64,000 nt of DNA, taken from the NCBI GenBank assembly GCA_963712835.1, contig CAVQJJ010000005.1:496001-560000 (forward strand), read 5' to 3'. Shown piece by piece: positions 1 to 8,054 of the stretch (positions are counted from its first letter, which is position 1; every line of letters begins with the position of its first letter). The notes beneath the pieces were generated by a model, which was not told where the DNA came from, made no database searches, and worked only from the letters and a program-made list of their open reading frames with translations. A program made the position numbers and the translations under genes. Source of the stretch: DATARH01 sp963712835 (lineage in GTDB: Bacteria > Pseudomonadota > Alphaproteobacteria > ATCC43930 > CGMCC-115725).

Positions 1-56
1 CTCTCCGCTTCTGTGTCGCGTATGTCTCGCGCAGTGTGGCAGATCGCGCCGAGGAG

Positions 57-88
57 CGCACTTGCGCAATCCGCGTGGCTGGACGGAG
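57..88. repeat. Imperfect direct repeat, copy A
   Basis: This 32-base stretch matches 586-617 at 28 of 32 positions in the same orientation. The two copies bracket the SnoaL-like gene at 156-536. The shared core contains TGCGCAAT. It could be a duplicated regulatory site or the scar of a small duplication; the sequence does not decide between them. Confidence 0.5.
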
Positions 89-155
89 CCGTCCGCTTGC
101 CGTGTAGATTCTGATGCGTACGAGCGGCGGATGACCACCCTATGGCGGCTAAGCT

Positions 156-536
156 TCAGGGCATTTGCTCGACCCATTGCGCGCGTGAAGGGCCCGGCTC
201 GAACGGATCGCTGAAATATTGGGTTTCGCGGGCTACCTTCCCGTCGAGGAGCTCCATGATGCTCACAGTGTAAGACGGCCGCCCGTCATAGCTCAGGACA
301 AATTCGGTGACCCAAAGGTCGCCCCTGCCGATGATCCGGCGCACCGTGAAGTGTTTCCGGTTCGGCTGCGCGGCGCGAGACGACAAGATGTGACGCCGGC
401 CGCGGATGCGCTCGCCCGATTGCGGGTATTCGAGCACCGCATCTTCTCGATAAATATCGTGCTCCGCCTCGAAATCGTTTGCATCGGAGGCGGCCCAGTG
501 GCGATCCACCGCCGCTCGAATTTCTCGGTCTTCCAT
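156..536 (-). CDS. SnoaL-like / NTF2-fold small protein
   Basis: Predicted cytosolic protein of 126 residues with the cone-shaped NTF2/SnoaL fold. The pattern is an N-terminal helix ending in a WAAS-type segment, an acidic stretch with YREDAVLEYPQSG, an R-G-R-xx-I turn, then alternating strands ending in YFSDPFEPGPSRAQW. Such proteins are polyketide cyclases, ketosteroid-isomerase-like enzymes or simple ligand binders, and the catalytic role cannot be told here. I place the start at the ATG at 536 because AGGAGG sits just upstream at ideal spacing; a GTG eight codons earlier overlaps that ribosome site and is less likely. It stands alone between two copies of an imperfect 32-base direct repeat. 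Proteins of this length and tail are commonly labelled nuclear transport factor 2 family. Confidence 0.75.
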   Translation of the reverse strand: MEDREIRAAVDRHWAASDANDFEAEHDIYREDAVLEYPQSGERIRGRRHILSSRAAQPNRKHFTVRRIIGRGDLWVTEFVLSYDGRPSYTVSIMELLDGKVARETQYFSDPFEPGPSRAQWVEQMP

Positions 537-585
537 ATCAACCTCCTCGACCGTCGCCACCGATGTTCATGCTATGCAAGTCGCG

Positions 586-617
586 CGCACCTGCGCAATC
601 GGCGTGACTGGGCGGAG
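586..617. repeat. Imperfect direct repeat, copy B
   Basis: Second copy of the 32-base repeat at 57-88, with four mismatches. It lies in the gap between the 5' end of the SnoaL-like gene and the gene relic that begins at 654, where a promoter or operator would be expected. Confidence 0.5.
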
Positions 618-653
618 GCCTGCGCGCGCCCGCCCGTTGTGGTAATTGTGTCC

Positions 654-934
654 ATGAGCGCGATCGACAATCCCGGAGCCGAGCTGACGGCGGCCGAATT
701 GCGGGATTTTCGTCGCCTCGCCGGCTTTATGGTGCCGGCTAGTGCCGAGTACGGCGTGCCGGGCGCGGATGACGAGGCGATCGTCGCCGACATTGTCCGC
801 TCGCTCGGCCGCGACAAGGGCGCCGGCGGCGATTTCGCCGCTCTCGGTGACGCGGAGACCGAGGCGTGGCGGTAGCGCTGCTCGGCCGCGAAGGCCCGAC
901 CGTCACCGTACTCGGGCGCGCCGTGCTGCAGTGC
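654..934 (+). pseudogene. 5' half of a disrupted gluconate-2-dehydrogenase subunit 3-like gene
   Basis: An ATG at 654 opens a convincing reading frame (LTAAELRDFRRLAGFMVPAS, then YGVPGADD) that stops at 873-875. One base out of phase, the reading continues as VALLGREGPTVTVLGRAVLQC up to base 934, directly against the stop codon of the convergent nitroreductase gene. I recognise the pattern as the N-terminal half of a small protein family resembling gluconate 2-dehydrogenase subunit 3; from memory, the family continues with YYRDDRV after this Cys. That continuation is missing here but is present on the minus strand at 25990-26148. So this is a frameshifted, truncated relic. The family name is from memory and is the weakest part of the call; the decay itself is directly visible. 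Confidence 0.6.
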
Positions 935-1759
935 TCATTTCGTCAGATCGAACCCGTGCGCCGCGAGCCACGCGGCGAAGCCGGCGCCCTCCGGCGACAT
1001 CGCCTGGCGCGCTTTGTCCTCCGACCAGCCATAGAATTCCGCCGCGCCGAACAGTTCGGGCGATTTCTGCCGATCCTTGAGCGAGTGCCGTGCGTCGCGC
1101 CGCCGGTCATAGGCATCGACCGCGGCGACCGCGGCGTCGTCGTAGCGGTCGCGGTGCACCGTGACGTCCGGCGGCAGGCGCATGCTGATAAAGCCCTGCT
1201 GCGCCGGATAGCCGAGGCACAGCCCGGCGATCGGAAAGACTTTGTCGGGCAGCGCCAGGATCTCGCTCACCGCCTCGATATGGTTGCGCAGCACGCTGAT
1301 TGGGCAGGCGCCGAGCCCCAGCGTCTCCGCCGCCAGCGTCGCGGTCTGTAGCGCGAGCGCCGCGTCGACGGTCGCGTTGAAAAAGCCTTCGAGCGTGCCG
1401 TTCTGCACCGGATGCTTCGCGATCCGCTCAAGCCGCCGCGCATCGCCGAGAAAGACTAGGAAGACCGGCGCGTTGCCGACCCACGGCATGTCGGGGATCA
1501 GCGCCGCGAGCCGGTCGCGTTGCGCGCGATCCTCGACGCGGATCACCGTCGCCTGCTGGTAATCCGATTTCGACGAGGCCGAGAACGCCGCGGCGAGGAC
1601 CAGCCGCACCACCCCTTCCGGCACCGGCCGGTCGCTGTAGCGCCGCTGGGTGCGACGCAGCAGCACCTGCCTGATCCACTCATTGTCCTCGGTCTCGCCG
1701 TGGAGGTCGAGATCGTAGCCGAAGCGGGCGGTAAGCTCGTCGGTGTAGGCCTTTGTCAT
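935..1759 (-). CDS. Nitroreductase family flavoprotein
   Basis: FMN-dependent NAD(P)H oxidoreductase of the nitroreductase superfamily, 274 residues, expected to be a cytosolic homodimer. Recognisable features are the N-terminal RRTQRRYSDRPVPEG segment that binds the FMN phosphate, the SSKSDYQ patch, the central helix with ALALQTATLAAETLGLGACPI, and the late PIAGLCLGYPAQ strand-turn that is a family hallmark. The natural substrate (nitroaromatic, quinone, flavin or enone) cannot be told. The start is taken at 1759, where GAGAGGCGG precedes the ATG; the longer frame reaching 1810 would run into the permease gene. The permease ends 22 bases upstream on the same strand, so the two are probably cotranscribed. 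The stop codon abuts an inferred inversion breakpoint. Confidence 0.88.
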   Translation of the reverse strand: MTKAYTDELTARFGYDLDLHGETEDNEWIRQVLLRRTQRRYSDRPVPEGVVRLVLAAAFSASSKSDYQQATVIRVEDRAQRDRLAALIPDMPWVGNAPVFLVFLGDARRLERIAKHPVQNGTLEGFFNATVDAALALQTATLAAETLGLGACPISVLRNHIEAVSEILALPDKVFPIAGLCLGYPAQQGFISMRLPPDVTVHRDRYDDAAVAAVDAYDRRRDARHSLKDRQKSPELFGAAEFYGWSEDKARQAMSPEGAGFAAWLAAHGFDLTK

Positions 1760-1781
1760 CTCCGCCTCTCTTTCGCCGCCC

Positions 1782-2546
1782 TTAAAACAGCGCTCGCCGC
1801 AGCATATCAATTCCGCCGGCGGCGAGGACGATCAGCACCGCGGCGCGGAACCAGGCGGGCTTGGTGCGGCGGCGCAGCCAACGGCCGAGCGGCATGCCCG
1901 CCAGGATCGGCAAGATCGCCACCGCCGACACGCCCATGTCCTCCACCGACATCGATCCGCTGCGGTTGAGCGCCACGAGCATCGTCAGGCTCGCGGTAAA
2001 GGCAAAGATCGCCATCTGCTTCACAAAGCTGTCGGGGTCCGTGCGGCGGCCGACGAGAAAGGCGATCATCGGCGGCCCGAACATCGCCGACATGCCGCCG
2101 AGCACGCCGGCGGCGAAACCGACGAGCGGCCCCGACCAGCGCGCCGTTTCCTCCCGGATATGGACGTGCGGCATCGCCGCCAGCAGTCCCGCCAGTCCGA
2201 GAAAGCTGACTCCGAGGATGAGGCTCAAGAGGCGCCGGTCGATAGTCAGCAACAAGTGTACGCCGATGAGGAGGCCGATCACCACGCACACGAGGATCGG
2301 CAACAGTCCTCGGATCGCCGGCAGGGTGTGGCCGCCCTCCATCGCCTGGGTGATGTTGGTCACGACCATCGGCACGGTCAGCATCGCCACCGCCACGGGC
2401 ACCGGCAGAAATTGCGCGGTCAGCGGCACCAGAACTAACGGCAGACCGACCCCGGTCACCCCTTTGACGACGCCGCCGAACACGAAGACGGCGACGAGCA
2501 GGGCAATCTCCGCCATCGGCAGGCCGAGAACCGCAGTCGTCACCAT
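1782..2546 (-). CDS. TauE/SafE family sulfite/anion exporter
   Basis: Integral membrane protein of 254 residues in the TauE/SafE (DUF81) family, whose members move sulfite, organosulfonates or other small anions. The glycine-rich first repeat with GGVVKGVTGVGLPLVLVP and the second with GFAAGVLGGMSAMFGPP are the paired half-domain signatures. About eight hydrophobic segments can be drawn. Residues 60-66 carry the VVTNITQ motif common at the end of the second helix. It precedes the nitroreductase in an apparent two-gene operon. The substrate cannot be inferred from this partner, and there is no taurine or sulfonate cluster around it. Confidence 0.85.
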   Translation of the reverse strand: MVTTAVLGLPMAEIALLVAVFVFGGVVKGVTGVGLPLVLVPLTAQFLPVPVAVAMLTVPMVVTNITQAMEGGHTLPAIRGLLPILVCVVIGLLIGVHLLLTIDRRLLSLILGVSFLGLAGLLAAMPHVHIREETARWSGPLVGFAAGVLGGMSAMFGPPMIAFLVGRRTDPDSFVKQMAIFAFTASLTMLVALNRSGSMSVEDMGVSAVAILPILAGMPLGRWLRRRTKPAWFRAAVLIVLAAGGIDMLRRALF

Positions 2547-2761
2547 TCGCGCGGCCCGCGCTCGCCCGCCTGTCGCATACGCGTCTTATGCCCAAGGCGC
2601 GGGCGGGGCGCCATGGCTCTGTCGTCATTACGATGGCGAGCGAAGTGTTTCCGGCCGTGGGAAACTCCTCCCGTTTGGCATGAAATAAGCTATTCTCGGG
2701 CACGACGCGCCGCGGGCCCCGGCTCGCGGGTCTGGAAGAGCAGACAAGGAGAGCTGGAACC

Positions 2762-4042
2762 ATGTTGCCCCCGAAAGAAAATGAACTGATCACCCGCGTC
2801 GGCCCTGGCACGCCGATGGGCGACACGATGCGGCGGTATTGGATGCCCGCGCTTCTATCGTCGGAGATCGCCGACGCGGACGGCGCGCCGGTGCGCGTGC
2901 GGCTGCTCGGCGAGGACCTTGTCGCGTTCCGCGACACCGACGGCCGCATCGGGCTGGTCGAGGAATTCTGTCCGCACCGTCGCGTTTCGCTCTATTTCGG
3001 GCGCAACGAGGAATGCGGTCTCAGATGCGTCTATCACGGCTGGAAATTCGACGTCGAAGGCAACTGCGTCGATCAGCTCAACGAGCCGCCGGAGAACCAG
3101 TTCAAGCAGCACATCCACCTGACCGCCTATCCGACGGTGGAGCTCGGCGGCATCGTCTGGACCTATATGGGCCCGGCCGAAAAAATGCCGCCCGCGCCGA
3201 AATTCGCCTGGACGCAAGTGCCGGAAGAGCGCCGCCATGTCTCCAAGGTCATCGAGGAATGCAACTACCTGCAGGCGCTCGAAGGCGGTGTCGACACGTC
3301 GCACGCGCCGATCCTCCATCGCCTGTTGACCGACAACTCGCCGCGCGGCGGGATCAAGCCGTCAAACCCGTTTGTCCGCGGCAAGGCGCCGAAGCTGGTC
3401 GTCGACGTTACCGATTACGGCTATCTCTACGCCGGCATCCGGCCGCTCGGCGACTCGGAAGTCCACATCCGCAGCTACCACTTCATCCTGCCGTTCCATC
3501 AGATCCGGCCGTCGCGCTCGGAAAGCGGACTGCCGCTCGACGCCGGGCATATCTGGGTGCCGATGGATGACCACAACTGCATGGTCTACAACTGGATGTA
3601 TTCGACCGACGGTGCGCCGCTGACCGAGGAAGACCGGGCCGAGCGCGGCATCGGCAACGGGCCTGATTTTGTCGACCAGAAGACGTTCCGGTCGTTCCAG
3701 AACCGCACCAACAATTACGGGCTGAACCGCGAGGTGCAGCGCACCGAGACCTATAGCGGCATCGACGGGATCAACCAGCAGGACCGTGCCCTGCAGGAGA
3801 GCATGGGTCCCATCGTCGACCGCTCGAAGGAGCATCTCGGCCCCGGCGACAAGGCGATCGGCCAGTTGCGGCGCATGTTGGGCCAGGCAGTGAGGACCGT
3901 CCAGGCCGGTGGCGATCCGGCCGGCACCGGCACCAGCTACTACTACATAAGAGCCGGCGAGGAGGTGTTGCCGCGAGACGCCGACTGGCACGCGATCCTG
4001 GCGCCCGACATCACCAAGGACAAGATCCTGCAGACCGTGTAG
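2762..4042 (+). CDS. Rieske-type aromatic ring-hydroxylating oxygenase, alpha subunit
   Basis: Terminal oxygenase of a Rieske non-haem iron system, 426 residues, close in layout to the phthalate 4,5-dioxygenase and vanillate demethylase branch. The [2Fe-2S] ligands are Cys70, His72, Cys89 and His92 (CPHR, then CVYHGW). The mononuclear iron site appears as Asp178, His181 and His186 in GGVDTSHAPILH. The C-terminal part is a substrate-binding domain with the FILPFHQIRPSRS stretch. AAGGAG lies eight bases ahead of the ATG. No reductase or ferredoxin gene is adjacent, so electrons must come from a partner elsewhere. Downstream on the same strand are a DapA-family lyase and gentisate dioxygenase, which suggests a hydroxybenzoate-type substrate converted towards a dihydroxy product. 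The precise substrate is inference. Confidence 0.9.
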   Translation: MLPPKENELITRVGPGTPMGDTMRRYWMPALLSSEIADADGAPVRVRLLGEDLVAFRDTDGRIGLVEEFCPHRRVSLYFGRNEECGLRCVYHGWKFDVEGNCVDQLNEPPENQFKQHIHLTAYPTVELGGIVWTYMGPAEKMPPAPKFAWTQVPEERRHVSKVIEECNYLQALEGGVDTSHAPILHRLLTDNSPRGGIKPSNPFVRGKAPKLVVDVTDYGYLYAGIRPLGDSEVHIRSYHFILPFHQIRPSRSESGLPLDAGHIWVPMDDHNCMVYNWMYSTDGAPLTEEDRAERGIGNGPDFVDQKTFRSFQNRTNNYGLNREVQRTETYSGIDGINQQDRALQESMGPIVDRSKEHLGPGDKAIGQLRRMLGQAVRTVQAGGDPAGTGTSYYYIRAGEEVLPRDADWHAILAPDITKDKILQTV

Positions 4043-4049
4043 CCACCCC

Positions 4050-4131
4050 TTCGTCACCCCCGCGAAAGCGGGGCCCAGGGGCGAGGGACGAGACGTCCGC
4101 TCTGGGTTCCCGCTTTCGCGGGAAAGACGAA
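4050..4131. repeat. Dispersed palindromic element (type A)
   Basis: Two inverted arms of roughly 30 bases (TTCGTC, C-rich run, CGCGAAAGCG, G-rich run, CCCAG) face each other across a short centre. Similar elements occur at 5091-5170 and 38029-38165. It sits between two co-oriented genes, so a read-through transcript would fold into a strong stem-loop. Confidence 0.85.
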
Positions 4132-4151
4132 CCGAAAGGAGAAATAATCAC

Positions 4152-5084
4152 ATGCCGCAAGCCTTTGCCGGGGTGCTGGTCCCGGTTCTGACCCCGTTCA
4201 CCCCGGCGGGCGAGCCCGATGCTGGCCGTTTCGTGTCATTCTGCCGCTGGCTCTTGGACGAGGGCGCCGACGGACTGGCGATCTTCGGCACCACCAGCGA
4301 GGCCAATTCGATGTCCGCCGGCGAGCGCATGGCGCTGCTCGACCGGCTGGTCGCCGCCGGTGTCCCGGCCTCGCGGCTCATGCCCGGCGCCGGCGCCTGC
4401 TCGATCACCGAGGCGGCGATGCTGATAAAGCACGCGGTCGGCCATGGCTGTGGTGGCGTGCTGATGCTGCCGCCCTTCTACTACAAGGGCATGACCGATC
4501 AGGGTGTCTACGATTTCATCGCCGCGGTGATCGACAAGGTCGCCTCGCCCGCGCTCAAGATGTACCTCTATCACATCCCGCCGCAGACCATGATCCCGTT
4601 CGGGGTCGAGCTGGTCGGCCGGCTGATCAAGGCCTATCCGCGGACCGTCGTCGGCCTCAAGGACAGCTCGGGCGACTGGAGCAACACCAAGGCGCTGTGC
4701 GACGCCTATGCGAAGGACGGTTTCGCGATCTTCCCCGGCTCGGAAGTGTTCCTGCTCGACGGCCTGCGCGCCGGCGGCGTCGGCTGCATCACCGCTTCGG
4801 GCAATGTCAACGTGCCGGGCATCCGCAAGGTCTACGAGAACTGGAAGACGCCGCAGGCCGACCAGCTCCAGGCCGACATCACGCTCGTGCGCAAGACCAT
4901 CCAGGCCTACCCGATGGTGCCGGCGCTGAAGCGCATCGTCGCGCACTTCCACAACGACCCCGACTGGGCCGCGGTGCGCCCGCCGATGGAGCGGCTCAGC
5001 GACGCGCAGTCGAAGGCGCTGCTCACCGACCTCGCAAAGATCGGCTACAGCCTCGGCGAACGCCGGCGCGAGGCGGCGGAGTAA
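4152..5084 (+). CDS. Dihydrodipicolinate synthase (DapA)-family Schiff-base lyase
   Basis: TIM-barrel class I aldolase of the DapA/NAL superfamily, 310 residues. The Schiff-base lysine is Lys170 in VVGLKDSSGD and the conserved tyrosine is Tyr140. Two signatures depart from true DapA: GTTSEA replaces the usual GTTGE, and YHIPPQT replaces the YNVP-type motif. That points to another pyruvate-linked lyase or hydratase-aldolase rather than lysine biosynthesis. Aromatic pathways use this fold as hydratase-aldolases (for example the NahE type), and the gene is bracketed by a Rieske oxygenase and gentisate dioxygenase, so a role in aromatic or side-chain breakdown is plausible. Substrate assignment is inference. 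AAAGGAG precedes the ATG. Confidence 0.85.
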   Translation: MPQAFAGVLVPVLTPFTPAGEPDAGRFVSFCRWLLDEGADGLAIFGTTSEANSMSAGERMALLDRLVAAGVPASRLMPGAGACSITEAAMLIKHAVGHGCGGVLMLPPFYYKGMTDQGVYDFIAAVIDKVASPALKMYLYHIPPQTMIPFGVELVGRLIKAYPRTVVGLKDSSGDWSNTKALCDAYAKDGFAIFPGSEVFLLDGLRAGGVGCITASGNVNVPGIRKVYENWKTPQADQLQADITLVRKTIQAYPMVPALKRIVAHFHNDPDWAAVRPPMERLSDAQSKALLTDLAKIGYSLGERRREAAE

Positions 5085-5090
5085 TTTCTT

Positions 5091-5170
5091 CCGTCTCCCC
5101 CGCGCAAGCGGGGGCCCAGGGCCACCTTTTCGTCGGTCGCCCCTGGGTTCCCGCTTTCGCGGGAATGACG
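5091..5170. repeat. Dispersed palindromic element (type A)
   Basis: Another copy of the element at 4050-4131, here 80 bases, with arms built around CCGCGCAAGCGG and CCGCTTTCGCGG. It fills almost all of the space between the DapA-family gene and gentisate dioxygenase. The two type-A copies bracketing the lyase gene share orientation. Confidence 0.85.
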
Positions 5171-5185
5171 AGGGAGGAGTGGTGA

Positions 5186-6235
5186 ATGGCCGCCGAGCAC
5201 GCCCCCGCCCGTACGCCGGAACGACAGGCGTTTTACGACCGGATCGCGCCGGGCAACCTCGCGCCCCTGTGGGAGCAGCTGCACAGCCTGGTGACGCCGG
5301 CGCCGGTGCCGCGATGCCTCCCGACCGTGTGGCGCTACCGCGACGTGCGGCCATTCCTGATGCAGTCGGGGCACCTGATCTCCGCGCAGGAGGCGACGCG
5401 ACGGGTGCTGATGCTGATGAACCCAGGCCTCGGCGGCCAGGCCTCGATCACGGGCTCGCTGTTTGCCGGCTTGCAGCTCATCATGCCGGGCGAGGTGGCG
5501 CCGGCGCATCGCCACACCCAATCGGCGCTGCGCTTCGTGATCGAGGGGCGCGGCGCCTATACAGCGGTCGATGGCGAGCGCACGACCATGGAGCCGGGCG
5601 ATTTCATCATCACCCCGTCCTGGACCTGGCACGACCACGGCAACGACACTGACGAGCCGGTGGTCTGGCTCGACGGCCTCGACATTCAGATCGTCAACCT
5701 GTTGAACGCGAGCTTTGCCGAGGGTTATCCCGAAGACACGCAGCCGGTATCGCGCGCCGAAGGCGACAGCCTCGCGCGTTACGGCAACAATCTGCTGCCA
5801 ATCGATTGGAAACCCGAGGTCAAGACCTCGCCGGTGTTCAATTACCCCTACGCCCGCACCCGCGAGGCGCTGGCGGCGCTGGCGAAAAACGGCGCAGCCG
5901 ATCCGTATCACGGCCACAAATTGCGCTATGTGAACCCGGCCTCCGGCGAATCCGCCATGCCGACGATCGCGACCTTCGTGCAGCTTTTGCCCGGCGGGTT
6001 CGCGTCGCTGCCTTACCGCGCGACCGACGGCACCGTGTTCGTCTGCGTCGAGGGCGCGGGCGAGACGCGGGTCGGTGGCACGGTGCTGCCGTGGGAAAAG
6101 AACGACATCTTCGTCGTACCGAGTTGGGCGCCGCACACGCATCACGCGGCGGCGGAAGCGGTGCTGTTCAGCTTTTCCGACCGCGTCGTGCAGGAAAAGC
6201 TCGGGCTGTGGCGCGAGGCGCGCGGCAACGCCTAG
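5186..6235 (+). CDS. Gentisate 1,2-dioxygenase
   Basis: Bicupin ring-cleavage dioxygenase of 349 residues that opens gentisate (2,5-dihydroxybenzoate) between C1 and C2 to maleylpyruvate. The first cupin (about 95-175) has the metal site APAHRHTQSALRF, with His108 and His110, then PSWTWHDHGN and WLDGLD, which are strongly conserved in gentisate dioxygenases. The second cupin (about 270-340) ends in PSWAPHTHHA. GGAGG lies just ahead of the ATG. Third gene of a plus-strand run with a Rieske oxygenase and a DapA-family lyase. No maleylpyruvate isomerase or fumarylpyruvate hydrolase is seen in this window, so the lower pathway must lie elsewhere. 1-hydroxy-2-naphthoate dioxygenase is a close relative that cannot be fully excluded. 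Confidence 0.9.
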   Translation: MAAEHAPARTPERQAFYDRIAPGNLAPLWEQLHSLVTPAPVPRCLPTVWRYRDVRPFLMQSGHLISAQEATRRVLMLMNPGLGGQASITGSLFAGLQLIMPGEVAPAHRHTQSALRFVIEGRGAYTAVDGERTTMEPGDFIITPSWTWHDHGNDTDEPVVWLDGLDIQIVNLLNASFAEGYPEDTQPVSRAEGDSLARYGNNLLPIDWKPEVKTSPVFNYPYARTREALAALAKNGAADPYHGHKLRYVNPASGESAMPTIATFVQLLPGGFASLPYRATDGTVFVCVEGAGETRVGGTVLPWEKNDIFVVPSWAPHTHHAAAEAVLFSFSDRVVQEKLGLWREARGNA

Positions 6236-6305
6236 GGCTGCCAAATCCCGCGACACCGCAAGGCCGCTAGCGTTATCTTAATCGTGTTGCGGCAGACGGT
6301 GCGTC

Positions 6306-7760
6306 ATGAGCGGTAAGAGCAAACTTGGCGCAGGGACGATTCACCCGGTGATCCTCTCGGGCGGGTCGGGGACGCGGCTGTGGCCGATGTCGCGTACGCT
6401 CTATCCGAAACAGTTGCTGCCCTTGGTGGGCAACGGGACATTGCTGCAGCAGGCCGCGCGGCGCATCGCGAATGCGCCCGGTTTCGCGGCGCCGCTGGTC
6501 ATCGCCAACGAAGAGCACCGCTTTATCATCGCCGAGCAACTGCGCGAGATCGAGGTCGCAGCGCAAGGCATCGTGCTCGAGCCGATCGGCCGCAACACCG
6601 CGCCGGCGGCCTGTATCGCGGCGCTATCGCTCGCCGACGCCGATCCCGGCGCGCTGATGCTGCTGATGCCGTCGGATCATACGATCGACGATCCGGCCGC
6701 GTTTCTCACGGCCATCGAGAAGGCGGCAGCGGCGGCACGTGCCGGACATCTCGTAACTTTCGGCATCCATCCCGAACGCGCCGAGACCGGCTATGGCTAT
6801 ATCGAGCGCGGTGCCTCATTGGCGGGGTCCGAGGGAGCCTTTATCGTCGCGCGCTTTGTCGAGAAGCCCGACGCGGCAACCGCCGAACGCTATCTCAAAT
6901 CCGGCGAGTTCTTCTGGAACAGCGGCATCTTTTTGTTCCCGGTCGCGCTTTTCTTGAGCGAGCTGGAACGGCTGCGTCCTGAGATGCTGGCCGCCTGCCG
7001 CGCGGCGCTCAAGGCCGCGCGGCGCGACGACGATTTCATCCGCCTCGACAAGGAGGCGTTCGCCGCCTGCCCGGCGGACTCGATCGACTATGCGGTCATG
7101 GAACACACGGCTAAGGCCGCGGTGGTGCCGGTCTCGATGGGCTGGAGCGATCTCGGCTCGTGGGACGCGCTGTGGGAACTGGCCGAAAAGGATATGGCCG
7201 GCAATGTACTCACCGGCAACGTCATCGCCGAGGACGCAAAGAACTGCTACCTGCGCTCCGAGGCCGGGCTGGTCGCCGTGCTCGGGGTCGAGGACCTCGT
7301 CGTCGTCGCGACCGACGATGCGGTCATGCTCGCGCCGAAAAACCGCGCGCAGGACGTGCGCCGGCTGGTGGCGCGGCTCGTCAAGGAGAACCGCAGCGAG
7401 GCCGACGCGCTGCCGCGCGTCCACCGCCCGTGGGGTAGCTACGAGACGCTGCATGCCGGGCACCGCGTCCAGGTCAAGCATATCCTGGTCAAGCCGGGCG
7501 GCAAGCTCAGCCTGCAGATGCATCACCACCGCGCCGAGCACTGGGTGGTCGTGCAAGGCACGGCCAAGATCGTCCGCGGCAACGAGGAGCTGATGCTGAC
7601 CGAGGACCAGTCGACCTACATCCCGCTCGGCACCGCCCACCGGCTGGAAAATCCGGGCAAGATCCCGCTGCATCTGATAGAGGTGCAGTCGGGTGCCTAT
7701 CTCGGCGAGGACGATATCGTCCGCTTCGAAGACAGCTACGGGCGCGTGGCCGACAAATGA
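6306..7760 (+). CDS. manC: Bifunctional mannose-1-phosphate guanylyltransferase / mannose-6-phosphate isomerase
   Basis: Makes GDP-mannose for exopolysaccharide, O-antigen or glycoconjugate synthesis. It is 484 residues, the usual length for the bifunctional type II enzyme (AlgA/ManC/XanB). The N-terminal nucleotidyltransferase carries GGSGTRLWPMSR at about 19-30 and the FVEKPD motif. The C-terminal cupin (from about 365) carries HRPWGSYE, then KPGGKLSLQMHHHRAEHWVVV, which holds the metal histidines of the isomerase. The last four bases overlap the start of the DUF1737 gene, so the two are cotranslated. There is no glycosyltransferase cluster beside it, so the polymer it serves cannot be named. 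Confidence 0.94.
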   Translation: MSGKSKLGAGTIHPVILSGGSGTRLWPMSRTLYPKQLLPLVGNGTLLQQAARRIANAPGFAAPLVIANEEHRFIIAEQLREIEVAAQGIVLEPIGRNTAPAACIAALSLADADPGALMLLMPSDHTIDDPAAFLTAIEKAAAAARAGHLVTFGIHPERAETGYGYIERGASLAGSEGAFIVARFVEKPDAATAERYLKSGEFFWNSGIFLFPVALFLSELERLRPEMLAACRAALKAARRDDDFIRLDKEAFAACPADSIDYAVMEHTAKAAVVPVSMGWSDLGSWDALWELAEKDMAGNVLTGNVIAEDAKNCYLRSEAGLVAVLGVEDLVVVATDDAVMLAPKNRAQDVRRLVARLVKENRSEADALPRVHRPWGSYETLHAGHRVQVKHILVKPGGKLSLQMHHHRAEHWVVVQGTAKIVRGNEELMLTEDQSTYIPLGTAHRLENPGKIPLHLIEVQSGAYLGEDDIVRFEDSYGRVADK

Positions 7761-7963
7761 AGCTGTACCGCTATCTGACCGGCGTCGACGACAAGAATTT
7801 CTGCCACCGCATCTCGGCGGCGCTCAACCGCGGCTGGCAGCTCTATGGCCAGCCGACCTTGACCTACGACCCCGACCGCAAGCGCGTCATTTGCGGCCAG
7901 GCGATCACCAAGGACGTCGAGGGCGTCGACTACTCGCCCGATATCGAGCTGTCGGATTACTGA
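7757..7963 (+). CDS. DUF1737 domain small protein
   Basis: A 68-residue protein matching the DUF1737 pattern: MKLYRYLTG, a Phe-Cys-His-Arg segment, LNRGWQLYGQPTLTYD and a C-terminal VICGQAITK. Such proteins are short, cytosolic and of unknown function. Start and stop overlap manC by an ATGA, indicating translational coupling. The conserved core reads like a small ligand- or protein-binding module, but no activity is established for the family. Confidence 0.85.
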   Translation: MKLYRYLTGVDDKNFCHRISAALNRGWQLYGQPTLTYDPDRKRVICGQAITKDVEGVDYSPDIELSDY

Positions 7964-8049
7964 TTTCTCATCCCGGCGAAAGCCGGGACCCATTTATCCG
8001 TCGTCTGAGAAATTGATGCATGGGTCCCGGCCTTTGCCGGGATGAGAAA
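7964..8049. repeat. 86-base palindromic element with 30-base terminal inverted repeats
   Basis: Arms at 7964-7993 and 8020-8049 are near-perfect reverse complements (TTTCTCATCCCGGC and its complement at the ends). The centre is 26 bases. It begins directly after the DUF1737 stop and ends six bases before the convergent carbamoylase gene, so it may act as a bidirectional terminator as well as being a mobile-type repeat. Confidence 0.85.
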
Positions 8050-8054
8050 CGAAA

